Shown piece by piece: positions 1-6,361 of a stretch of 9,359 bases of DNA. The translations under genes and the position numbers were made by a program. The DNA is from DUOJ01 sp041676265 (GTDB taxonomy: Bacteria > Spirochaetota > Spirochaetia > Sphaerochaetales > Sphaerochaetaceae): contig JBAYSE010000067.1 in assembly GCA_041676265.1 (NCBI GenBank), forward strand, positions 1 to 9,359. The letters run 5' to 3'. Each line of letters opens with the position of its first letter. Position 1 is the stretch's first letter. The notes under the pieces are model-generated. The model saw nothing but the letters and a program-made list of their open reading frames with translations. It made no database searches and was not told where the DNA came from.

Positions 1-467
1 AAATCGAGTTTACCCATTCTCTGGTAATCGAGCAGGCGTCCCGGAGTCCCAATAATTAAGTCTAACCCCTCTTCTATCAGGCGGTCCTGTTTAGCGTAGC
101 CTACCCCACCGTAAAAGCACCCAATTCGCAAATCGGGAATACCGGCGGCCAATATCTTTCCATCACCTTCAATTTGGACCGCTAACTCGCGTGTGGGGGC
201 AATGATGAGAGCTACCGGTAATTTCACCTTAAATGCTTTCTCTCCATCTAAGGTCTTAATCTTTTCTTTTGCCAGCATAAATTTCTGTAAAAAAGTAATT
301 AAAAAAACGGCGGTTTTACCTGAGCCGGTTTTACTCTGTGCCATAATATCTCTGCCTTCTAAGGCCTTTGGCAGGACTCGCTCTTGTACAGGGGTGCAGT
401 CACTAAAGCCGGCAACCGCTATCCCCTTCATAACATCTGCATGTAGTGCTAATTCTTCAAATTTCAT
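1..467 (-). CDS. DEAD-box ATP-dependent RNA helicase, N-terminal part (runs off the left edge)
   Basis: 155 residues of a superfamily 2 DEAD-box RNA helicase are visible, about one third of a usual protein. They cover the first part of RecA-like domain 1. Visible motifs, in order: the Q motif around residues 20-33 (GF...TPVQ, Q28), which reads adenine; Walker A/motif I at 44-52 (QSKTGSGKT, K51), which binds the ATP phosphates; motif Ia at 91-95 (PTREL); the GG motif at 120-121; and motif Ib at 141-144 (TPGR), which contacts RNA. The DEAD and SAT motifs and domain 2 lie outside the window. The ATG at 467 gives the usual family N-terminus, and an in-frame stop lies upstream. No Shine-Dalgarno stands at proper spacing; instead TATAAT ends 6 nt before the ATG. 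The gene follows the aminotransferase by 27 bp on the same strand. Family assignment is secure, but the subtype (RhlE, DeaD, CshA or other) cannot be decided from this part. An insert of charged residues around 66-82 separates motifs I and Ia. Confidence 0.93.
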   Translation of the reverse strand, partial: MKFEELALHADVMKGIAVAGFSDCTPVQERVLPKALEGRDIMAQSKTGSGKTAVFLITFLQKFMLAKEKIKTLDGEKAFKVKLPVALIIAPTRELAVQIEGDGKILAAGIPDLRIGCFYGGVGYAKQDRLIEEGLDLIIGTPGRLLDYQRMGKLD

Positions 468-473
468 ACGACG

Positions 474-479
474 ATTATA
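474..479 (-). promoter_or_regulatory. Possible -10 element directly before the helicase gene
   Basis: A perfect TATAAT lies on the minus strand with only six bases (CGTCGT) between it and the ATG at 467. A start site about seven bases downstream would fall at the start codon. No convincing -35 hexamer lies 16-19 bp upstream; the best is 3 of 6 matches, inside the end of the aminotransferase gene. Alone this could be chance, but it repeats the spacing seen for mnmE, epmA and ftsK. A GAGG sits about 23 nt before the ATG, too far to act as its ribosome binding site. Confidence 0.4.
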
Positions 480-494
480 ACTGTTTTAAACCTC

Positions 495-1319
495 TTAGGG
501 TAGAGTAGCCCTTTCCCGTTCAGTTATAAGGGTGTGCAGAGAATTGGTAAGGGTGAAAGGGGCATTAAATCTATAATCGCCGACCTGTGCTATGGGCATG
601 GCTCCCATGCTCGTGGAAGAGATAAACAACTCACTGTAATGCCCTGTTAAAAGGAGATCTAAGCGGGGAGCTTCGTAGATTAAATCGAGGCCAAGCTCCC
701 GAATGCCCTCAATTATTTTGTGCCTGGTAACCCCTTCTAAGACAACAGTTTTAGGGGCTGTGTAGATTGCAGCTTCCCTACAGGCAAAGATATTAGTCCG
801 TGTCCCCTCTAGTATTAAACCTTTGGGGTTAACCAGCAGGGCTTCAAAGGCCCCCATAGAGCTCGCCTGACGGAGAGCCATGTAGTTTAAGAGAAGCGAG
901 CATGTTTTATAACGGGGGAGGAAGCGCTCGCCATGGTAAACGGCACCTTTGACCCCCTCTTTGTAGAAGCTATCGGGGTAGGTTAAAAGGGGTTCTGCCG
1001 TTATAAAGAGGCGGGGCTCAATACCCCCCATCAGAAGTATCCTAACAGTAGCCTCTTCCATCCGGTCATGCTCAATTAACATTTGGAGCCACTGTCTTAT
1101 TTGTTCCCCTTTAAAAGGGTGGCGCAACTCTATCCCCGAGGCTGAGAAGAAGAGGCGCTCAATGTGTTCATCCAAATAGATAACCGTTGATTTTAGAACC
1201 TTTAGCGACTCGTAGACTCCAAAACCATAAAGGAAGGCCTTCTCACCCACGGGCAAGAGGGCATCGGTAGCTTTAATTAATTCTCCATTAAGAATAGCGT
1301 GTTTTCCCAGATTTTCCAC
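495..1319 (-). CDS. Class IV PLP-dependent aminotransferase (branched-chain / D-amino acid / aminodeoxychorismate lyase superfamily)
   Basis: A 274-residue fold-type IV PLP enzyme. Members transfer amino groups from branched-chain or D-amino acids to a keto acid, or cleave aminodeoxychorismate to p-aminobenzoate. Visible landmarks: an N-terminal YGFGVYESLKV block (31-41) followed by LDEHIERL, typical of the family; the likely Schiff-base lysine K138 in RYKT; the PLP-ring glutamate E171 in LEGTRTNIF (170-178); and a cofactor phosphate loop with SSTSMGAMP near the C-terminus. Length is near the family's usual 270-300. Start: GTG at 1319, with CGGGAG about 6 nt upstream. The gene sits 19 bp after ftsK on the same strand, so it is probably co-transcribed with it and uses its own Shine-Dalgarno. 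The ESLKV and LDEH blocks lean towards IlvE-like enzymes, but no residue I can see fixes the substrate, so DAAT and PabC remain open and I give no gene symbol. Cytoplasmic; no signal peptide. Confidence 0.88.
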   Translation of the reverse strand: MENLGKHAILNGELIKATDALLPVGEKAFLYGFGVYESLKVLKSTVIYLDEHIERLFFSASGIELRHPFKGEQIRQWLQMLIEHDRMEEATVRILLMGGIEPRLFITAEPLLTYPDSFYKEGVKGAVYHGERFLPRYKTCSLLLNYMALRQASSMGAFEALLVNPKGLILEGTRTNIFACREAAIYTAPKTVVLEGVTRHKIIEGIRELGLDLIYEAPRLDLLLTGHYSELFISSTSMGAMPIAQVGDYRFNAPFTLTNSLHTLITERERATLP

Positions 1320-1338
1320 AAAGACTCCCGCAACACTT

Positions 1339-3660
1339 TTAGGGGAACTTTAACAGTTCGCGTGGCTTACTGCCTTGAGGAGGCCCAACATACCCCTCCT
1401 CTTCCATTTGTTCAACTAAACGTGCTGCCCTGTTATAGCCAATTTTAAGGCGTCTTTGCAAGTAACTGGCCGAAGCCCCTTGCCGCTCTACAACGATCTT
1501 CAAGGCTTTCTCAAAAAGGGCCTCATCACTGTTTTCATCGTAAGCGCCATCGTCACTACTCTGTTCAACCTCTTCCTCTTCAAAGAACGACTCATCAAGG
1601 TAGTCAGGTTCTCCTTGGGTTTTGGCATAGGCAACTATACGCTCCACCTCTTCGTCACTTAAAAAAGCTCCTTGGATTCTGATTGAATTGGGGTCCCACC
1701 CGGGTGCAAAAAGCATGTCGCCACGACCTAAGAGTTTTTCAGCGCCTGTCTCGTCAATTATGATACGGCTATCAATCTGGCTAGCCACCATAAAGGCAAT
1801 CCGTGTGGGGATATTTGATTTAATAATTCCCGTAATAACATTGGCCGAAGGGCGCTGAGTTGCCAACACCAAGTGAATCCCCACGGCGCGAGCCATGGCT
1901 GCCAAACGGGCCAGCATAGTCTCCAGCTCTTTACCGACAGTGTTCATCAAATCGGCAAACTCATCGATAATTACCACGATAAAGGGCAGGCGTTCATGGG
2001 CTAATTTTTGCTCATTTATCTTCCGATTATAAGCCGCAATATTTCTGACCGCCAAAGCATTGAGCAACTTGTACCGCCTCTCCATCTCGTAGAGGCAGTA
2101 CTCCAAAGCTTTAATGGTCTTTTTGGGTTCGGTAATTACTGGGGTCAAGAGGTGGGGAATACCATTGTAGACCCGTAGCTCAACAATTTTAGGGTCAACC
2201 AAGATCAAGCGTACCTCTTTTGGTGAACGCCTAAAGAGGATGGAACTAATAAAAGAGTTAACACAAACTGACTTACCCGACCCAGTCGCCCCTGCTATTA
2301 AAAGGTGGGGTGTTTGGGTAATTTCAATGACAACCGGCTCCCCGGTAATCTTGCGCCCCAAAACCATGGGCACTTGGTACTCTCGCTCATCAATAGAGGG
2401 TAGCAGGTCTTTAAAGCCAATTATACTGCGGCGACGATTGGGCACTTCAATCCCCACTGCTTGCTTGCCGGGGATAGGGGCTACTATCCTAACCTGCTGA
2501 GCGGCTAACTGTAGGGCAATATTGTCAGAGAGACTGATGATGGAGCTAACCCTGACTCCGGGGGCAGGCGAAACCTCAAACATCGTCACAGTAGGTCCTT
2601 TAACAATATTTATCAGCTCGGCCTCTATTTTGAACTGCTTCAAAGTATTAATGAGATTCTCGCCCGCTTCCCTTGTGGCCTCATCGACAGCCGTCACTAG
2701 TTCAGGATAGGTGTCTAACAACTCCTCACTGGGATAATTGTAACGGATTTTCTGACGGGTTAAGAGGGCATCAACGCCCTTCTCTGAAGAGACCAATCCC
2801 CCTACGCCACTTAAAACCTCCATATCGACCTCCATATCGATCTGTTGGGGGACATAAACCTCTTCTACCGGCGCCGGTGGAGGCGTCTCGACTCTTTTAG
2901 GTATCTTGGTGGGAATGACAATCGATTCGGCTTGCCTGTCTTGTTCCAATTGACGCCTCAGAGAGGGGTAACGCTCTAAAGGTTCCTCTTCACTCTCTAA
3001 AATAGTGTCGTCCTCTTCAACTTTGACACTCCCTCGATAGAGGTGTCGCTCAGAAATTTCGATTGTCTTCAAAGGAGGGAGCGTTCGCACTTCGGGAAAA
3101 GTAAATGCAGGAGAGGAATCCCTAATTTCAGCCACTGGGGGGCGCTGAACTCTCCTGTTTTCCTTTGCTTTGCGCGCAAGTCTTTCACGGTAGCGCCTGT
3201 TGAGCTTTTGCCCGACTATGGAGAATAAGATAAATAGGGTCAGTTCCAGTAGCAAGGCTAGGGCGACCAAAATTAAACCTATCAAGGGCTCTCTAAGGAG
3301 TCGCGTCATTAAAAAAGCCGGACTCTCAACACGCAAAATTATTTGTGAAAAGATAAAGAAGGTGTAGATAAAAAGGGCACTATAGGGGGCAATCCACCAT
3401 GAGAAAGGACGTTTTTGGGTAAACAGAAAGAGTAGCGACCACCCTAAAAAAAGTGCCGGGACGATATAAGGGGCGACTTTAGAGCTAATTAGAGGAGAAA
3501 TGGTATTCTCGACAATCCAGTTAAGCCCTCCCTGTAACTCCTGATTAAAAGGGACCAACCTTAGGTAGTTAGCCGGTAAAATGAGTGGCAGAGCTGCTAG
3601 AATTGCTAAAAAAAGCCACAAAAGAGCGACCAATAATGCGAATCGTTTTGCTTTCAACAT
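1339..3660 (-). CDS. ftsK: DNA translocase FtsK/SpoIIIE
   Basis: A 773-residue membrane-anchored, ATP-driven double-stranded DNA pump that clears chromosome DNA from the closing septum. The N-terminus has four predicted membrane helices (about 7-29, 63-81, 88-109, 124-150), so it is the short SpoIIIE-like type rather than the very long E. coli FtsK. A charged, Pro/Glu-rich linker spans about 155-285. The motor follows: an alpha region, Walker A GATGSGKS at 457-464 (K463), Walker B with D566-E567 in VVIIDEFADLM, then the ATQRPS segment. An acidic stretch (EEEEVEQSSDDG) leads into the C-terminal gamma winged helix (ASASYLQRRLKIGYNRAAR, then GSKPRE), which in the family reads polar KOPS-type DNA sequences and activates XerCD-type recombinases. 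The start ATG at 3660 gives a sensible membrane N-terminus. A putative promoter ends 6 nt before it, with a G-rich run that could also pair weakly with 16S rRNA. The class IV aminotransferase follows 19 bp downstream. Confidence 0.97.
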   Translation of the reverse strand: MLKAKRFALLVALLWLFLAILAALPLILPANYLRLVPFNQELQGGLNWIVENTISPLISSKVAPYIVPALFLGWSLLFLFTQKRPFSWWIAPYSALFIYTFFIFSQIILRVESPAFLMTRLLREPLIGLILVALALLLELTLFILFSIVGQKLNRRYRERLARKAKENRRVQRPPVAEIRDSSPAFTFPEVRTLPPLKTIEISERHLYRGSVKVEEDDTILESEEEPLERYPSLRRQLEQDRQAESIVIPTKIPKRVETPPPAPVEEVYVPQQIDMEVDMEVLSGVGGLVSSEKGVDALLTRQKIRYNYPSEELLDTYPELVTAVDEATREAGENLINTLKQFKIEAELINIVKGPTVTMFEVSPAPGVRVSSIISLSDNIALQLAAQQVRIVAPIPGKQAVGIEVPNRRRSIIGFKDLLPSIDEREYQVPMVLGRKITGEPVVIEITQTPHLLIAGATGSGKSVCVNSFISSILFRRSPKEVRLILVDPKIVELRVYNGIPHLLTPVITEPKKTIKALEYCLYEMERRYKLLNALAVRNIAAYNRKINEQKLAHERLPFIVVIIDEFADLMNTVGKELETMLARLAAMARAVGIHLVLATQRPSANVITGIIKSNIPTRIAFMVASQIDSRIIIDETGAEKLLGRGDMLFAPGWDPNSIRIQGAFLSDEEVERIVAYAKTQGEPDYLDESFFEEEEVEQSSDDGAYDENSDEALFEKALKIVVERQGASASYLQRRLKIGYNRAARLVEQMEEEGYVGPPQGSKPRELLKFP
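2817..2840. repeat. Perfect 12-bp tandem duplication inside ftsK
   Basis: The 12-mer CCTCCATATCGA (plus strand) occurs twice in direct succession at 2817-2828 and 2829-2840. On the minus strand it encodes a repeated four-residue unit (DMEVDMEV) at the end of the FtsK linker, just before the motor. Being 12 bp it keeps the frame, and the linker is expected to tolerate length change. It looks like a recent slippage duplication. Confidence 0.85.
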
Positions 3661-3666
3661 CTACCC

Positions 3667-3695
3667 CCTATAGAGTTAACAAGAAAGGCTGTAAA
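3667..3695 (-). promoter_or_regulatory. Putative sigma70-type promoter of ftsK, placing the start site at the ATG
   Basis: On the minus strand, TTTACA (3695-3690; 5 of 6 to TTGACA) is followed by a 17-bp spacer and TATAGG (3672-3667; 4 of 6 to TATAAT, with the key TATA present). Six bases (GGGTAG) then separate it from the ftsK ATG at 3660, so transcription would begin at about the start codon. The last bases of the -10 and the gap form a G run that could double as a close-set Shine-Dalgarno for transcripts entering from upstream. The -35 hexamer is identical to that of epmA. Confidence 0.5.
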
Positions 3696-3713
3696 ACCCC
3701 CGAGTAACAGAGG

Positions 3714-3761
3714 CCAAGGTTCCCCTTGGGCAGCCCCTATAGCCACGGCCTGCCACCAAGG
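3714..3761 (-). other. Two mutually exclusive hairpins in the rsmG-ftsK spacer
   Basis: On the minus strand, reading downstream, CCTTGG (3761-3756), CCAAGG (3729-3724) and CCTTGG (3719-3714) follow one another. The middle copy can pair with the first, giving a 10-bp stem with a 2-nt bulge (CCTTGG plus GCAG with CTGC plus CCAAGG, 16-nt loop). Or it can pair with the last, giving a perfect 6-bp stem closed by a GGAA tetraloop of the GNRA class. The two folds cannot coexist in one RNA. They sit 54 nt or more upstream of the ftsK ATG and would only be in RNA that reads through from rsmG or from an unseen upstream promoter. The function is unknown: an attenuator-like switch, a DNA-level palindrome or a dispersed repeat are all possible. 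Confidence 0.45.
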
Positions 3762-3827
3762 ATAACTTAAAATTTCACCTTTTTCCACCCATTTGGTTGT
3801 GACTAAATTAAGGCAGTTAAGACGAAA

Positions 3828-3845
3828 GCCGGAATGAAAACCGGC
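3828..3845 (-). terminator. Weak possible terminator after rsmG
   Basis: An inverted repeat GCCGG ... CCGGC (5-bp GC stem, 8-nt loop) lies 53 nt past the rsmG stop. On the minus strand it is followed by TTTCGTCTT, a broken T tract. Stem and tract are both short, so as an intrinsic terminator it would be weak; the position at the end of the mnmE-mnmG-rsmG operon is the main support. Confidence 0.3.
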
Positions 3846-3897
3846 AGAAATTTACTGACTTCCTGGGTTTATCCTAAGGCTAACGCGGCAATCAGAG

Positions 3898-4551
3898 TTA
3901 CTCTCCTCTCCGCTTGAGAAGGCAAAAAGAGCGCTCATCGGTGAGAAACGGGACACTCAAAGGATAAATTTGACTCTCCCATCCTTGCCCTAAGGCATTT
4001 ATTTCGGCCTCTAAAGTTGCCATGCGCCCCTTGTAGGCCCCTATGACGCCCCCTTTGTTGAGAATCTTACCAAGGGGTTCAATAACCCTCTTAAGGGGTA
4101 AAAAAGCACGGAAGGTAATACAATCAAACCCCTCCTGTACCTCCGCAATATCTTGTTCTAAGACTTCAACACGCGGGGTAAGCTGGGTCATTGTCACGGC
4201 ATTCCGCAGGAAACCGGCCCTCCTCCCCGAGCGCTCAATTAAGCTAAAGTGTAACTCATCCAGCACGATCGCCAAAGGGATACCTGGGAGGCCGGCACCG
4301 GAGCCGGCGTCACAGAATTTTAACGCCTTCCCTTTCTCGCTAGTTATTGCTTTAAAGAACTCTAATGGGGTAAGGGCATCCAAAAGATGCTTAATGACAA
4401 AGTCGCGCCCCTCAGCCGCCACCAGTTTTAGCCGCTTATTAAAGAGCGCCACTTCACCCATATAAGCTTTAAACTGCCCCTTTTGATGGTCGCTCAACGC
4501 AATATTTAGCGCTTCTACCCCCTGTAAGAAGAGTTCAAAATCACTATTCAT
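3898..4551 (-). CDS. rsmG: 16S rRNA (guanine527-N7)-methyltransferase RsmG (GidB)
   Basis: A 217-residue S-adenosylmethionine-dependent enzyme that makes m7G at position 527 (E. coli numbering) of the 530 loop of 16S rRNA; loss of this mark gives low-level streptomycin resistance in several bacteria. The Rossmann-like fold shows motif I at about 80-91 (CDAGSGAGLPGIP region), the LIERSGRRAGFLR block at about 104-116, which is typical of RsmG, the acidic motif after VEVLEQDI, and RAF at 148-150. Length is normal for the family. The ATG at 4551 overlaps the mnmG stop as ATGA, pointing to translational coupling, and AAGGA lies about 9-10 nt upstream inside mnmG. The pairing mnmG-rsmG (gidA-gidB) is old and widespread. 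This is the last gene of the operon; a weak hairpin and a 237-bp spacer follow. Confidence 0.95.
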   Translation of the reverse strand: MNSDFELFLQGVEALNIALSDHQKGQFKAYMGEVALFNKRLKLVAAEGRDFVIKHLLDALTPLEFFKAITSEKGKALKFCDAGSGAGLPGIPLAIVLDELHFSLIERSGRRAGFLRNAVTMTQLTPRVEVLEQDIAEVQEGFDCITFRAFLPLKRVIEPLGKILNKGGVIGAYKGRMATLEAEINALGQGWESQIYPLSVPFLTDERSFCLLKRRGE

Positions 4552-6359
4552 CTTCGGTTTTCCTTCCGGTTAAGGGCTACCATCAAAATCGCTAAATCAC
4601 TACTGCGTACCCCCGAAATACGGCTGGCTTGCCCTACTGACACTGGACGGACACTCTTGAACTTTTCCCGTGACTCTGTAGAGAGCCCTAGGACTCCATC
4701 CCAATTAAAATCTCCGGGAATTGTAATTTTCTCCATCTTGCGAAATCTCTCAATCTGGCGCGCCTGTCGTTTAACATATCCCTCATACTTTACATCTAGT
4801 TCAACTTGGTAGCGGATTGCTTCGTCGTAGGAGCTAAGTGCGGGGAGGACCTCAATTAGATCATCGATGGCAATTTCGGGCTGTTTAAGGAGATCAATAG
4901 CCCGCTTCCCCTCAGTTTTGCCTTGGGTGAGCAACTCTTTGACCACATCAATTTGGGCCATTTTTGCCTTTAACCTCTCCATCGCCTCTCTAGTTTGTAG
5001 CCCTACGGCAAACCCTTTGGCTGTCAGGCGCTGATCGGCGCTATCGTGGCGTAGGTTCAGACGGTACTCGGCGCGGCTGGTAAACATTCTGTAAGGCTCT
5101 TCGGTTCCTTTAGTCACCAAGTCATCAATTAACACCCCAATGTAAGATTCGGTGCGGTCTAAGATAAGGGGGGACTCCCCTAACAGTTTTTGACTCGCGT
5201 TTATACCGGCTAAAAGTCCTTGACCGGCAGCCTCTTCGTAGCCACTGGTGCCGTTAGTTTGACCGGCGACAAAGAGGTTTTCATAGACAAGAGACTCTAG
5301 CGATGGGTAGAGCTGCAGGGGATCTAGGTAGTCGTACTCTACAGCATATCCCGGCCTCATAATCTCAGCCTCTTCCAGTCCCTTAATACTGTGGATAAAG
5401 GCAGTTTGAACCTCTTCCGGAAGAGAGGAACTGATACCGTTAAGGTACATCTCTTCGGTTCCTACCCCTTCGGGTTCAATAAAGATTTGGTGGCGCTGAC
5501 GTGTGGGAAAGCGCACCACCTTATCCTCGATTGAGGGGCAATAGCGGGGTCCTTGTCCCACGATCTTCCCTCCATAAAGGGGCGAACGGTCCATATTCTC
5601 CCTAATTATCTGGTGAGTCTTAGCATTGGTGAAAGTTATGTAGCAATTGAGAGAGGGGCGCTTGATTACTTTAGTGTCGAAAGAGAAGGGGAGCATCACC
5701 GCATCGCCCGGCTGTTCGCTCAAGATGTCAAGGTTCAGCGATGAGCGGCGTACTCTAGCCGGAGTCCCAGTCTTTAGGCGCCCCACTTTAAACCCCTTCT
5801 TGCGTAAAGCCTGACCTAGGCCTATGGCGGCCGGCTCTCCCAAACGTCCGGCCACCTCTTCCCACTCCCCTATGAAGATTTTGCCATCCATGAAGGTCCC
5901 GGTGGTTAAAATGGTTACTCTAGCCGAGATTTTGTGCCCCCGTGAAGTGACAACCCCGACGACACTCTTTTGGTTTTTAGCGAGGATGAGGTCAACGACC
6001 GTATCTTGGAAAAGGGCTAACCCCTTTTGTCCCTCTAAGGTCTCCTTGGCTAAACGGTGGTAGGTGAATTTGTCACTTTGCGCCCGTGGAGCTTGCACTG
6101 CCGGACCACGCCGTCGGTTTAGAATCCTGTACTGAATCATCGAGTTATCGATTAAGTGGGCCATCTCGCCACCGAGAGCATCTATCTCACGGACAATGTT
6201 ACCTTTGGCCATACCGCCAATGGCGGGATTGCATGAAAGGCGCCCAATTGCATCTAAGTTTTGTGTTATTAAAATTGTCTTGTGGCCCAGGCGTGCCAAA
6301 GCTAAAGCCGCTTCAATTCCGGCATGCCCGGCGCCAATAACGATTGCTTCCCAATCCAT
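4548..6359 (-). CDS. mnmG: tRNA uridine-5-carboxymethylaminomethyl modification enzyme MnmG (GidA)
   Basis: A 603-residue FAD enzyme which, with MnmE, installs the (carboxymethyl)aminomethyl group on C5 of wobble U34 in tRNAs reading NNA/NNG codons, using methylenetetrahydrofolate and glycine or ammonium. The N-terminus has the dinucleotide fold VIGAGHAG (7-14). The SCNPAIGG segment carries C43 and the later YCPSIED carries C274, matching the two conserved cysteines of the family. The MAKG..VREIDALGG, RRGPAVQAPRAQ and EPEG blocks are also typical, and the C-terminal helical domain, which contacts MnmE and tRNA, ends with SVGQASRISGVRSSD. I choose ATG 6359 over the in-frame TTG at 6377. AGGA (6371-6368) sits 8 nt before the ATG, the protein then begins MDWEAIVIGAG as usual, and the TTG start would overlap the end of mnmE. 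It follows mnmE by 2 nt and overlaps rsmG by 4. Confidence 0.97.
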   Translation of the reverse strand: MDWEAIVIGAGHAGIEAALALARLGHKTILITQNLDAIGRLSCNPAIGGMAKGNIVREIDALGGEMAHLIDNSMIQYRILNRRRGPAVQAPRAQSDKFTYHRLAKETLEGQKGLALFQDTVVDLILAKNQKSVVGVVTSRGHKISARVTILTTGTFMDGKIFIGEWEEVAGRLGEPAAIGLGQALRKKGFKVGRLKTGTPARVRRSSLNLDILSEQPGDAVMLPFSFDTKVIKRPSLNCYITFTNAKTHQIIRENMDRSPLYGGKIVGQGPRYCPSIEDKVVRFPTRQRHQIFIEPEGVGTEEMYLNGISSSLPEEVQTAFIHSIKGLEEAEIMRPGYAVEYDYLDPLQLYPSLESLVYENLFVAGQTNGTSGYEEAAGQGLLAGINASQKLLGESPLILDRTESYIGVLIDDLVTKGTEEPYRMFTSRAEYRLNLRHDSADQRLTAKGFAVGLQTREAMERLKAKMAQIDVVKELLTQGKTEGKRAIDLLKQPEIAIDDLIEVLPALSSYDEAIRYQVELDVKYEGYVKRQARQIERFRKMEKITIPGDFNWDGVLGLSTESREKFKSVRPVSVGQASRISGVRSSDLAILMVALNRKENRR

Positions 6360-6361
6360 CT

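Larger units (their letters stand above)
3661..3897. other. 237-bp spacer between rsmG and ftsK, no confident gene
   Basis: This is the only sizeable non-coding stretch in the window. It holds, in minus-strand order, a 5-bp GC hairpin, an open frame without a good start, the paired CCTTGG/CCAAGG hairpins and the ftsK promoter. The 9-mer CCCCTATAG (plus strand) occurs twice, at 3665-3673 and 3734-3742; the first copy overlaps the ftsK -10. The only open frame of note on the minus strand runs from a stop at about 3850 to a TGA at 3656-3654. It has just a GTG at 3788 as possible start (44 codons), with no Shine-Dalgarno, so I do not call it a gene. No tRNA-like or known riboswitch fold was recognised. 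Confidence 0.6.

Noticed and set aside
193..480. Plus-strand open frame opposite the helicase
   Set aside because: It is antisense to a clear DEAD-box coding frame with intact motifs, and its translation has no recognisable features. The same applies to the plus-strand frames opposite ftsK, rsmG, mnmG and mnmE.
1312..1320. DnaA-box-like TTTTCCACA, considered because gidA/gidB genes often flank oriC
   Set aside because: It is a single imperfect box inside the aminotransferase start. There is no cluster of boxes, no AT-rich unwinding region and no dnaA, dnaN or parAB nearby.
3661..3897. tRNA, small stable RNA or riboswitch in the spacer
   Set aside because: No cloverleaf, no TTCRA-type arm and no aptamer consensus that I recognise. 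Only the simple hairpins described could be supported.
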